From NCBI GenBank assembly GCA_002914805.1, contig JXTB01000033.1:1095668-1159667 (forward strand): 64,000 nt of DNA. The letters run 5' to 3'. Under the pieces are notes generated by a model. The model saw only the letters and a program-made list of their open reading frames with translations. It was not told the DNA's origin and did no database searches. Shown here in pieces: positions 36,785 to 49,100 of this stretch (position 1 is its first letter; every line of letters begins with the position of its first letter). This stretch comes from Parasponia andersonii (lineage: Eukaryota > Streptophyta > Magnoliopsida > Rosales > Cannabaceae). Made by a program: the position numbers and the translations under genes.

Positions 36785-37189
36785 GTCGTGTCATTTATAA
36801 TTATATTATGCCTGTGTCGGCACATTTGACACCATTTATACTATCTGTTAGTTAATTAGTAATAAAAATTCAAATTATTGTTATGGACTATATAATGATT
36901 AGTCTCTAAACTATTGCAGAAGTCTCCTCCCATTTCTAGACTTGAAAATGAATAACAATAATAATTTTTAAACTAACTTAACAGCTTTAGTTGGTTTTTA
37001 AGAAGAAAAAAAAATTGATAAATCTTTAACAGAGATGGACTAATTAAGGTAAGAAAAGAAAATTATCGAAGGTGATTATATATTAGCACTCCCACTTTAC
37101 ATAAAACACCGCTTAATTAATTTAAAATTTTTAAATATATAAATATCTTAGTTACATACCAATAATGCACCCCATTTATCTCCTAAATA

Positions 37190-38165
37190 CTCATTCTCAA
37201 TATTGTTCTATTTTAAAGCATAGTCACTTTCCCCCTCATATTTGCTGTTAATTGGTATGAATTTGCCCACTATTTTTGACTTTGTACTCAATTACTCTCT
37301 AAATGGCAAAACAATTCCTCTTTTGCCCCTTTTTTTCCCCCAAACTTTTGACTCTGTATTCACGCTCTCTCCTAAATATCAAAATAATTCTTCTTTTCAC
37401 TCATTTTTGACTTAATTTGTACTTAATTACTTCTTAAATGGAAAAATAATTCCTCATTTGCCCGATAATATTAACATCGTTAAATTAGTGGATAAGGGCC
37501 CAATGGTCTTTTCGCCTATTAACTAGTTAAATAAATGTCACTACTAGTTTTTTTATTCGATATTGACAAATTGTTATTTTTTTATGGTTAAAAATGTAAG
37601 TGGGGTAAAACAATTTTTTTATATGGTTAAATTAGAAAAATTCAGAAAAACAAACAAAAACAAAAAAAAAAAAGTAAGAAATAGTAATTTTTGTCTTGTA
37701 TCATAAAATATTTTTCAAATTAAATTTTCAAGAAAAAATGTATAATTTCATACCCATAATGAGCACATATATTGAGTTCTAAGTTAAAGAACAATAAAAA
37801 AATATATTTTAGGTTTCCAATTATTAATGATCTTCTAATGGTGAAATGACCATTCAAGCCTTACCTACTAATGTGGTCTTCTAATGTTAGTTAAAGGGCA
37901 AAGAGGAACGATTTTGGTATCTGCATACGGGGCAATAAGTTCAAACTTAAAAAGTAAGGAAGCAAAAGAGGAAATGTTTTGCCATTTAAGGAGCAATTGA
38001 GTACAAAGTAAAAAATAGAGGAAGGGGTAAAAGAGAAACTATTTTTCCATTTAAAGGGAAATTGAAAGGGAAATTGAGTACAAAATTTAAAATAATAAGA
38101 AAAAAATTCATAATAAAAACAAATATGAAAGGGAAAAATGATGACTAATTATTCTTTTATATTAC
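37190..38165. mobile_element. Foldback-like element with modular long inverted repeats
   Basis: The left arm (about 37200-37465) contains three loosely repeated modules beginning TTTTGACTTTGTACTCAATT and ending TTTGCCC. The right arm (about 37920-38160) carries similar modules in inverted orientation, and the outer arms also match (CCCTCATATTTG and the inverted CCCTTTCATATTTG). The roughly 450-bp centre is non-coding. Exact ends and target duplication were not found. Confidence 0.55.
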
Positions 38166-38228
38166 GTGTATCCCTTTTCTTTTGAGGCTTCTGCCATCAC
38201 AAGATACTTCATTAATAAGATTGAAAGC

Positions 38229-38343
38229 TTTAAATTATCTACACCCAGTGGCAAACTAATTGAGCTACAAATTTTACAATTTTTGAACCCCCTTGCTTTC
38301 GTCATGTCGCTTCAATTTGCCACTGGGTATAGATAATTTAAAT
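38229..38343. repeat. Short palindromic foldback
   Basis: Arms of about 35 bp: TTTAAATTATCTACACCCAG then TGGCAAA on the left, and its near-perfect inverse on the right (38308-38343), separated by about 40 bp. It could form a hairpin and is MITE-like. Confidence 0.8.
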
Positions 38344-38534
38344 AGTAACAATCTATTAGTTGAGAATCGGCCATGGATATCTAATTAAAATCTTAGTTAG
38401 GTGACAGATTCTCTTTAGTAAAAATGGTTGTTTCTATGTTTTGTCATTTATGGGATTGCATATGTATATAACAAAAAAATTTATTTCAAAAAGTAAAATC
38501 AATATGTAGATATTAATTAAATATGCTTTGTTCA

Positions 38535-39065
38535 CACTACAAGAAAAAATGGCTATAGCGAGAAAAAATGGCTATAGCGACGACGTCTATAGTGACGACA
38601 ATCTCATGTCATCGTTATCGAAGGTCAATCGCGAAACATTGACTAAATATGCTATAACGACGATATTTGTTGTCACTATAGATAAAATATTAGTGATGAC
38701 ATGAGATTGTCGTTGCTATAGATTGTACGGAAAAATGTGCCCTCTTATAATAACTTACCCACTAGAAAATAGGCGTTTTTTGGGGGGTTGTGAAAATATA
38801 AGACCCTATAGCGATGACATTTGTTGCCGTTATAGAGTTTTTTAAAATTTTTATAATTTTAAATAAGAATTAATTAATAAAAAATTTAAAAACACTATAG
38901 TGACGACAAGTTGTCGTCGCTATAGCTCAACCCGAAAATTTGGACAAGTAATTAGTGATCGCCCAAATTTGACCCCAAAAAAGAAGTTAAAGTTAAAATA
39001 GTGTCTTCGAGACTATAACGACGACATTTTTCATTTATAGCGGTGATAAATGTCGCCGTTATAGG
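38535..39065. repeat. 5' terminal and subterminal repeats of the CACTA element
   Basis: The end begins CACTACAAGAAAAAATGGCT, and the AGAAAAAATGGCTATAGCGA block is immediately duplicated. Down to about 39065 there are many copies of CTATAGCGACGAC-like words in both orientations, for example GTTGTCGTCGCTATAG. In En/Spm such repeats bind the element's accessory protein. Confidence 0.9.
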
Positions 39066-39227
39066 TCTTGTAATATAAAAACCTATATATTGTCTTCTTC
39101 CTCTAATTTTTCACACACCTACATATCTCTCTCTCTCTCTTCAACCCGCCGACAGCCTCTCTCCCTCCTCGCTCTCTCTCTATCTTTATCTCTAGGTAAT
39201 GCTCTATTTCTCATATTTTCTCTCTCT

Positions 39228-39261
<34 letters not shown>

Positions 39262-40439
39262 GTGACAAAGATATCGCCATCCTCCTCCGTCGTCCACCTC
39301 CATTGGCAACCAGTTAGTTTTTTTTTTGTTTTTTAAATATTTATTTAGAATATTAAATATAATTTTTAAGTAATTATTTAGAGTATTAAAAATAAGAATT
39401 AGATTATGTTATTGTTAAATTTATGTATTTGGTAGTAATAGGTTAGTTTTATATAATAGTTAAAAATAATAAGGTTAGATTATTATTAAAATGTGGTTAT
39501 ATTTATATATTGCTTAAAAATAATAGGTTAGTTTATATTATTTAAATTGTGTAAAATAATTTTGTTATATTGGATTTGTGGTATGGTTAGATAACGTAGG
39601 ATTATTTTGGATTTATGATATGGTGAGATTATTTTGTTTTTTATAATATTGTGAGATTTATTTGGATATATTAAATTATTTTGTTAGATTATGTTGGTTT
39701 GTGGTTAAATTGAATATGTAGGATTAATGTTTGCATAAAAATGATATGGAAAAATTATATTTGTAAGTAATTATATTTTTGGTTTATATTGTGTATTTAA
39801 ATTTGGATTTATGTTAGATTAGATTTGACATGATAAAATTAGATTAATATGAATGTTAGATTAGTGATTTAATTTAATGATAAATGATGAAATTAGATTA
39901 GAATAAAATTTTTAATTTAATTAGAAATATGATAAAAATTAATAAATGACAATAGAAATAATTAAATAAATTAATAATTTAATTTGATAAGATATAATAA
40001 TAATAATAATATAAAAATTAAATAAAAGCTAATAATAACTATTTAATACTTGTAGACAATAACTTATATATTTTAGTAAATAATCAATTATTTTGTAAAA
40101 GGTAATAAAATTAATTAATAAAGTTAGTAAAATGAGTAATTAATTAAAGTTAGTTATTAATATGTGATAATTAGGACTTGAGTATAAGGTAATAATAAAT
40201 AAAAAATTAAAGAGTAAGATTAATTATATAATTAAATTGAAATAACTAATTTATAATAATATTTCTTAAGAAAGGGCGTCAACTCTCTTTTAAGATTAGC
40301 TACTACTAATAATAATAATAATACATAAAATAAATAAAAGGTAATAATAACTATATTATCACAATAATAATAATAATAATAATAATAATACATGAAAATA
40401 AATAAACTTAAATAATAATAATAATAATACATAAAGATA
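39066..40439 (+). promoter_or_regulatory. Probable CACTA promoter and leader region
   Basis: Right after the subterminal repeats come TATA-like AATATAAAAACCTATATAT (39070-39090) and a CT-rich leader with (CT)n at 39125-39260. This is the usual position for the transcription start of the element's genes. The rest is AT-rich with (AAT)n runs at 40300-40430. Confidence 0.4.
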
Positions 40440-40589
40440 AATAAAAGATAATAATTAGTCTTTTAATTCACAAAACTACCCAAAATACCCTTAAAATAAG
40501 AAATTACAAAAATACTCCTATACTTGCGAAAATACCCTTATAATTTCTCAGATACTCGAAATATCCCTACATTGAGTAAAATATCCAAA

Positions 40590-41335
40590 ATGCCACTACA
40601 TTAATAAAATACCTTAAATGCCCCTAGAGTAATAAAATTATCATAAAATTAAAAAAATATCAAAAAATAAATTTAATTAACGAAATACCAAAAATTCCCC
40701 TAGAGTAATGAAATACCCAAAATGCTCTTAGAATAACTAAAAAACTCATAAAATTGATAAATATAATAAAAGACCCATATAATTTACAAAATATCCAAAA
40801 TGCCCCTAGACTAATAAAATACCCAAAATGTTCTTGTTGTAACTAAAAAACTCATAAAATTAAAAATTATCCAAAAATAATAATTTAATTAACAAAATAC
40901 CCAAAATGCTCATACAGTAATGAAATACCCAAAATGTTCTTAGAGTAACTAAAAAACTCATAAAATTAAAAAATATAATAAAATACGCATATAATACACA
41001 AAATACCCAAAATGCCCGTGGAGTAATAAAATACCCAAAATGCTCTTGTAATAACTAAAAAACATGTAAAATTAAAAAAAGAATAAAATACCCACATAAT
41101 TCACAAAATACCCAAAATTCCCGTAGACTAATGAAATACCTAAAATGCCTTTGTAGTAACTAAAAAACTCATAAAATTAAACATTATCCAAAAAGAATAA
41201 TTTAATTAACATAATACCCAAAATATCCCTATAGTAATGAAATACCCAAAATACTCTTAGAGCAACTTAAAAACTCATAAAATTAAAAAATATAATAAAA
41301 TACCCATATAATTCACAAAATACCCTTATAGGAAG
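40590..41335. repeat. Tandem array inside the CACTA element, period about 106 bp
   Basis: The anchor AACTAAAAAACTCATAAAAT recurs at 40735, 40841, 40947, 41053, 41158 and 41264, so spacing is 105-106 bp. Each unit also carries one or two ATACCCAAAATGC motifs. Units are of two kinds, with ATTATCCAAAAA then TTTAATTAAC, or with AATATAATAAAATACCCATA, and mostly alternate, which suggests a 212-bp dimer. The region just before (40440-40590) contains degenerate related words. Confidence 0.85.
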
Positions 41336-42004
41336 TAAAATACTTGTACATGTACTCTCAAAAAGCTCAAAATTCCTTTCTTAAATCATGAACACTATAA
41401 TGGTCACGACACGTAAACTGGTTTGGTATTTTTTTGATCATAACAGTTAGAGTTATTAAATTGTCATGATCAAGACCATTCCAAACGAGTTGATATGTCA
41501 TGACAAAGGTTGTAGTCACAGTTATAATGTGTATATTTATTTGTACACATAGTAACTTTAATACATGCATGCATTATGTTAGTCAGAAAAGAAATTACCA
41601 TAGACCCGTTCAGGAATTGATGAGAAATTATGCATCTCGATATCAATTTTTGAATTATTCTATTTAAACAGTTTGAGATTACACATTATGTGTCGTCGTT
41701 CACTTATAAATATTGTTCTTTGGTCGATTTCTAATGGTATCTCCCTATGTTCTCTGGGTATGTATATATATATGTACCACACTTAGGAAAACTATGGGGA
41801 AATGCTGCCAGAATTTCGGCATGAACAGAACAATATTTTGAGTGAATTATGAACCATATAACGAAGTAATCTTGAACGGGATATGGCCTTATCCTTTAGA
41901 AGTAGAGTGATAAGTTGAATTTAGGACATATTATAATCATGCATATAATCTTTGATAATAATTTCTAACTCATTCTGACATCAAACAACAAGTATTGGAA
42001 AAAT

Positions 42005-44068
42005 ATGTCAGTTGACAAGAGTTGGATATATTTGAGGAACTACTTTTCTAAGCAATATTGGAATGGTGCGATGACGTTTCTTGATAGGGCAAAAAGTTTT
42101 GCGAATGACCAAGGTAAAATTCATTGTCCATATAAAGAACGTCACAATGTGTTGCATAAGATACTTGATGTAGTGAAGACGTATATAATAACTCATGGAT
42201 TCAATGTAGAATATACCATTTGACATTTCATGGAGAAGTCGATTACATGGACATTCTAAAAAATGACCTGCATGGAGGTAATACTGCAGTAAATGAGATG
42301 GTAAATATAATAAATGACTTCATATGACCATTTACTCATGATCATATTCATACTGACGTGAATGTGGATGAAGATGTTACAATATCGTCTTCTATGTCTG
42401 CAGAATATTTTGATGATTTGTTCTCTAAGGTTGAGTCAGAATTGTATCCTAGGTGCACATATTTCTCAACGTTGAATTTATTGGCCAAACTTATGTATTT
42501 AAAAGTAATGCATAATTAAAGTAATAAATCATTTGATAGCCTATTGAAATTTTTAAAAGAGGCACTTCCAGTAGAGAAAAAGCTATCGAGGTCACATTAT
42601 GAATCGAAAAAATGGATATCTAAGTTGGGATAAGGGTATGAGTCAATTCATATTTGCAAATATGATTGTGTTTTATTTTGGAAAAAAAATACGGACAAAG
42701 AAAATTGTCCTGCATGTGGAGTGAGTCGTTGGATGGATAAAAATATGAATGGCAAGAAGGTACCTCACAAAGTGTTAGGATATTTCTCATTGACTCCGTA
42801 ATTAAAGTGATTGTATGAATCGAGGTATACTGTAGCAAGTATGAGGTGGTACTATTCAGGCCGTTCTAATAAGAAAGTGGTGTTAAGACATTCAGTTGAT
42901 GAGGAAGCATGGAAAGAGTTTGATCACAAATATCCTGAATTTGTCAAAGAACCAATGAATATACGATTAGGATTAATGGCTGACAGATTTAATCCATTTG
43001 GCAACATGAGTTTATCTTATAATGTGTGGCTAGTGATATTGATGACTTATAACTTGCCACTGTGGTTATGCATGAAGGAGTGTTATTTCATTATGTCATT
43101 ATTAATTACTGGTTCTCAATCTCCAGGGAAAGATATTGATGCTTTTCTGAGGTTGTTGATTGAAGAGTTGAAACAATCATGAGTTTTCAGAGTAGAAACT
43201 CGAGATGCTGCTAATAATAGCATGTTCAAAATGTGAACTACGCTTTTGTAGATTGTTAATGATTTTCCAACCCGTAGTAGTTTATCTGATTGGAGTAGTC
43301 AAGGTTACAAAGCTTGTCTAACCTGTAATGAAGACTACACTTCATTGAGATTGAAGACCAAAACTTGTTATGTGGGTCACAGACATTCCCTGCCGACTAA
43401 TCATTCAATGAGAAGAAGTAAAGAATTTAATGGGAAACTATAGAGAAGAAACCCACCTCAGCATTTCAGTAATTAAAATATTTTAGAACAACTAAGATAA
43501 TTGCCACATATATTACTAGGTAAACATTCAAGTTATGGAGGGGTTAAGAGGAAACATGACAAAGACAAACTAAATTGGAGAAAAAAAATATCTTTTATGA
43601 GCTAGATTATTAGTCATCATTATCTTTGAGACACAATCTTGATGGTATGCATATTGAGAAAAATATGTGTGATAATATTCTTAGCACAATGTTGGGAATT
43701 GAAGACAAATCAAAAGACACGATTAATGCCAAGCGTGATTGAGCTGATATGAAAATAAGACGAGAGTTACATCAAGATGAATCGGGAAACAAGTTGATTA
43801 AACCTCACACACAATACACTCTAACTGCTGATGAACGACGTAAATTCTGTCAATATATTAAGTCGGTTAAGTTTCCCGATAACTTTGCAAGTAATCTGTG
43901 GAGGAATGTAATTGATAATGACTCAAAAATAACTGAACAGGAGTCACATGATTGTCATGTTATTATGCAGTGTTCGTTGGCTCCTCGCATAAGAGCTTTT
44001 ACAAATAAGGATATATCATCGACAATTATTGAAATCTGTAATTTTTTCCAACAAATATGTGCTAAAAC
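42005..44068 (+). pseudogene. CACTA TNP2-type transposase, N-terminal part
   Basis: The product would be the transposase that binds and cuts the element ends. The start at 42005 (MSVDKSWIYLRNYFSKQYWN) matches the transposase-associated N-terminal domain. The TNP2 core follows with family motifs such as GMGARWYYSGRS-like RWYYSGRSNKKVVLRHSVD, IRLGLMADRFNPFGNMS, SYNVWLVILMTYNLP and SPGKDIDAFLRLLIEEL (42811-43182). Further conserved pieces lie at 43749-44062. Stops and frameshifts occur throughout. The gene is interrupted at 44068 by the gypsy element, and its continuation lies at 52736. Confidence 0.88.
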
Positions 44069-45981
44069 TGTAAAATCTCTTTTTTAACAAGGGCAAAAGG
44101 GTCTTTTGACCAAAATTTATTAAAAAAAAAATTTATATTCTTCTCCCTCACTCTCTCGTCCACACCCCTCTCTCATTTTCTCTCTCATTCTCGTTCTCTC
44201 TCCCTCCGTCGTCTCTCTCTCTTTCTCTTTCGCCGTTCTCTCTCTCTCCGGAGTGCCCGCAGCAGCACGAGATGAGCACGCCACCCAGCCAGATCTCCGA
44301 GATGCCGGACAGCCGTGTTGCCGAGCAGGGGGACGCGAAGCTTCGCCGTTGTCATCGCTCGCCGGTGCAAATTATGGTGACGAAAAACTGGGAAACCAGC
44401 GGCGATCAAATCCTCTCGTCATGAGCTTTCTTCAGGTATATATATCACGATCTCGTTTTACCCGGATTAAAAGTTACCATTTTTGCGTAATTTTGAGCTC
44501 GGGTTCGACTTTTGATCTGACCGTTAGATTTCATTTTTGTTGTCATTTTTGGAATGTACTCAGAAAATGGTGAAGTTTGATATATATATATATATTGACT
44601 ATATTTGGTGATCGGCACGAAAAATCATATCTAACAGCTTAGATTTTGTCTCGTTTTACGTGACACCGGCCCAGTGTCGGCCCCAGATCAGAACTGGTCG
44701 AATCATATATCTAATCTAATTATTTTGGGTGCTAGGAGTTCGGTAAAGAGGTTTGTTTGTCGATTCGAAGCTCCGTTGAGGAGCTGATTTTTCACGAGTG
44801 AGCGATCGAGGGTCTGGAATTGGTTCCCGACACTCCGAACGATTGTTCAATGGCACCTTGAGAATCCATTGGTGTGATATCACTATTCTAGTGAGGTAGG
44901 GGTTCAATCACCAAGTTTTATACTTATTTTGATTTAAAATGTGCATTATGACCTATTGAAAATGTCGATTTTCATGGAATTCAATAGTTTGATTGAATAT
45001 TTGATAAATTTGTGAACTGTTGAGATAAATTGGATTGTTCTGGGATTAGATTGTATGGTTTTTATGCAGGTTTAAAATTTTGGTTTTGGGAAAATACAGC
45101 CATTTTGCTGCCCGATTTTCTGTAAATCCCAAAATACTCCCAAATGAGTATTAAAGAATGATTTTTTAAAATACTTGATGCATGGATATTACACACTCTA
45201 TGACATATTGTACCTACCATAGGATCACGTATTTGAGTTCCATTTTAGTATCATGGTATTTAGATCGCTGGCGAGTTGCTACAGTACTAGGTGAGAGACC
45301 TAGGCCCCCCTGCACAGGATTTACTGATATACCTTCGGGTAGTATTAGGATGCTGGGTATCTCTATTACAGAGATATTATAGGACCGTGATGGGAGGATG
45401 AGAGCTCATGTATATACTTGTACTTGGTTAATTTATGATATGTACAATAATGACCATGATTTCTTATGATTTTTGATTACTTTGTGAACTTATTTTATAA
45501 ATGGATTTTGGAAAGGTGCTAACCATGCAGGTTTGAAAAGTTGCATTCATATCAAAAAGGGTAATTGAAATTCTTACTGAGCATGCGAATGCTCACCCCC
45601 TTTCTTTCCATTCTCAGGTGATTTATAGTGCGATTTGGGAAACTCTGGGGCAGAGTAATCCAAGAAGAAGTTTACCCTAGTTTGTGGTTGATAATTACTT
45701 AAATACTCATCTTGGACTTGTAATAATATTTAAGGCTCATACTTTGGATTTAGTCTGTATTATCTATGATGCCCACTGGTGATGACGATGTGATGCATAT
45801 TAATGTTTTATTACTATTATTAACAGTTTACATCTAGTGGTGATCACAAACTATGGAAATTTAAAATTTGAATTATTTTTGTAAACTAGTTGTCGTCTTT
45901 CTAAAATTTTCTAAAATAAATTATGAATTTCTACTTGTGAAATTCCATTTCTGCCACTGGCCTGTGGTTTGGGTCGTGACA
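44069..45981 (+). repeat. 5' LTR of the chromovirus-type element
   Basis: 1913 bp, TG...CA ends, colinear with the 3' LTR with scattered substitutions. Contains CT-rich tracts near 44150-44250. Confidence 0.95.
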
Positions 45982-45990
45982 GAAGATTTT

Positions 45991-46007
45991 TGGTATTAGA
46001 GCAGAGG
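45991..46007 (+). other. Primer-binding site, initiator-methionine tRNA type
   Basis: TGGTATTAGAGCAGAGG begins nine bases after the 5' LTR and matches the common plant TGGTATCAGAGC primer site with one change. Confidence 0.85.
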
Positions 46008-46120
46008 TTTAATCACCTCGGATGTGACACCATTAGACTAGATTGTGACTTCTTTTTTTTTTTCAAAAGTAATTGCATCACTATCTCGCTAACACTTTGG
46101 CATATGAATACAGAATTATA

Positions 46121-49100
46121 ATGCCTCCAAGGAGAAGAATACCGAGGCAAGAGCCTAGAGCTGAAACACCTCTACTGCAACAGCAAACCCCTGACCCTCT
46201 GGCCGACTTATATAATGCTTTACGAGCATTATCGGATCTGAGGATGGAATGAAACCTTGAGGCTCGTCAGGCTAGTTTCTTCAAGGACTTCATTCGATGG
46301 GAGACCTGATCCCACCTTAGCTGAGAGATGGCTTAGAGATGTCAAGAGGACCTTCACAACTATTGGGATGCCAGCAGACTTCCAAGTAATATTTGTCACT
46401 TATAAGCTGACTGATGGAGCTATTAATTGGTGGGAGACAGTTAAGTTGACCCAGGTTGTGACTGATATGACTTGGGAAGCCTTTGAGGGATTATTTAGGA
46501 GTAATTATGCTAATGCTAATCATAGAGTTACTATGATTAGAGAGTATGAACGGCTCAAGCAGGGTGACATGACAGTGAATGAGTATTATGTGCAGTTTAT
46601 GGAGTTGACACAATATACTTATGCACCCGAGACAGACCCTACCCTCCAGATTGTCAAGTTTGTGGAGGCTTTGAGACTAACCATCTTAGAGAAGGTTGTG
46701 ACCCAACCTTCAGCAATTTGGTTGACTTAGTTGCTGCAACCCAAAAAGCTGAGGCTTTTCTTAATGATCGGTCAGCAATGAGAGATCATTCAAGAAACAA
46801 GGGCAATGAGAGGAAAATGAACAAGAAGAGCCAAGGGCAATGGCAAGGGCAGAATTCTCAGAACAATGGAAGTAGTAACAGTAGTGGCTCTTCAGGAAAA
46901 AGTCGCTATGGACCTTATGGATGCTTTAATTATAGACAGCAAGGCCACCAGAAGAAAGCTTGCCCCTACCGTCAACAGGGATCTCCATTGTCTCAAGGAG
47001 GATCACAGGGAAGTCAGAGTGCCTCAGTTCCTTTTCAGGGCAATCAGATGAGGCCAGTGCAATCTCATACCCAATCTCAGGCATTCACTTCCACTCCTTA
47101 TCAGCAGCCTAATGGTTCTCAATACTAGCATCAGTATAGGCCACAAGATTCAGGTTACAACCAAGGCTATACTTAGAATTTCTAGACTCCACAAAATTCT
47201 GGAAACCAAAGAGGGCATGGATATACCAGTACCAGTCCGGGAACTAATAACAGTCACCCAGGTCAAGGAAGAGGAAACAAGGGAAAAGGAAAAGTATCTA
47301 GTCAAGCGTATACAGTTGGAGAGGCAGATAAGACTCAGGACCACACTGACAGAGGTATTGTTGATGGTATGATTCTTATTTCTTATTCTTGGGCTCATGT
47401 CTTATTTGATACCGGTGCTTCCTATTCTTTCCTCTCCATGTTGTTTGCTCAAATGTTGGGACTGGAATGTTCTATGTTGGACCATGTATTGACTTTGGGA
47501 ACACCTATGGGTGGAGTTACCAATGTTTCTACTACCTGTCATGGTTGTCTTGTTGTGATTGATGATAGTAAGATATTAGCAGATTTAGTTGTGTTAACTT
47601 TACAACAATTTGATGTGATTCTCGGGATGGATTGGCTATCCAAGTACCGAGCAACTGTTGACTGTTTCAACAAGAAAGTGACTCTCTTTCCAAAGGATGG
47701 GCATCCTATTATTTACCAAGCTCACTTGAATCCTTTGAAACCGACTCCTATTCTGAAAGCATGCATAGGGGGAAGGAAGAAGCTAGAGTGCTATGGGAAT
47801 TTATTTACCATCGATGGTGAGATGGGAAAAGCTGATCAGTACCCTTGGATATCAATGGTTAGCGAATTTCCAGATATTTTTCCTGAGGAATTAATGGGGC
47901 TACCACCTGATAGGAAGATTGAATTCTGCATTGATTTGATTCCCGGGGCTCAGCCAACTTCTATTCCAGCCTATCGCATGTTTCCAGTGGAAATGACTAA
48001 GTTGAGAAGTCAGCTGGATGATCTTTTATCAAAGGGATTCATTAGGAGTAGTACCTCTCCATGGGATGCTCCTGTCCTATTTGTCAAGAAAGCTGATGGA
48101 ACATTCCGGCTCTGTGTGGATTACAGACAACTGAATCAGCTAATAGTAAAGAACAAATATCCTTTGCCAAGAATTGATGAATTGTTTGATTAATTGGGTG
48201 GATCAAGATTCTTTTCCAAGATTGATCTCCGATCTGGTTATCATCAATTGAAGATCAGGGAAGAAGACATACCGAAAATTACATTCAGGACTCGTTACGG
48301 TCACTTTGAGTTCCTAGTTATGCTATTTGGTCTAACTAATTCTCCAGCAGCATTCATAGACCTTATGAACAGGATTTTCAGACCTTATTTGGATCGATTT
48401 ATGGTTGTCTTCATCGATGATATCTTGATCTATTCTAAAACTCAAAAAGGACATGCTAAGCACTTGAGAATTGTGCTTCAGACCTTGAGGGATCATCAAC
48501 TTTATGCCAAGAGATCCAAATATGACTTTTGGATGACAGAAGTGAAATTCTTGGGGCATGTTATATCTTATGAAGGAATTTCTGATCCTTCTAAGGTAGA
48601 ATTTGTTCTAGGATGGGAAAGACCAAAGAATGTAACTGAGATAAGAAGTTTTCTTAGTCTAGCAGGTTATTACCACCGCTTTGTTGAGAATTTCTCGAGA
48701 ATTGCAATGCCTTTGACAAAGTTGACGAGAAAGAATGTCAAGTTTGTATGGGATGATGATTGTGAAGTTGCTTTCATAGACTTGAAGAGAAGATTAATAA
48801 CTGCACTTGTTCTTACTATTCCTAATAGTAATGAACCATATGTCTTGTATACTGATACTTCTGGTTCAGGATTGGGATATGTCTTAATGCAGAATGACAA
48901 GGTAGTAGCTTATGCTTCCCGTCAGTTGAACCCACATGAGAAGAACTACCCCACTCATGATCTAGAGTTAGCAGCTGTGATCTTTGCTCTTAAGATATAG
49001 AGATGCTATTTGTATGGTGTGAAGTTTGAGATTTATTCTGACCATGAGAATTTGAAGTATCTATTCACTCAGCGAGACCTAAACTTAAGACAGAGAAGAT

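Noticed and set aside
44185-44573. Open frames in the chromovirus LTR (also repeated at 50924-51253)
   Set aside because: They recur because the LTR is duplicated; Arg/Glu repeats come from a CT-rich tract. No protein family is recognised.
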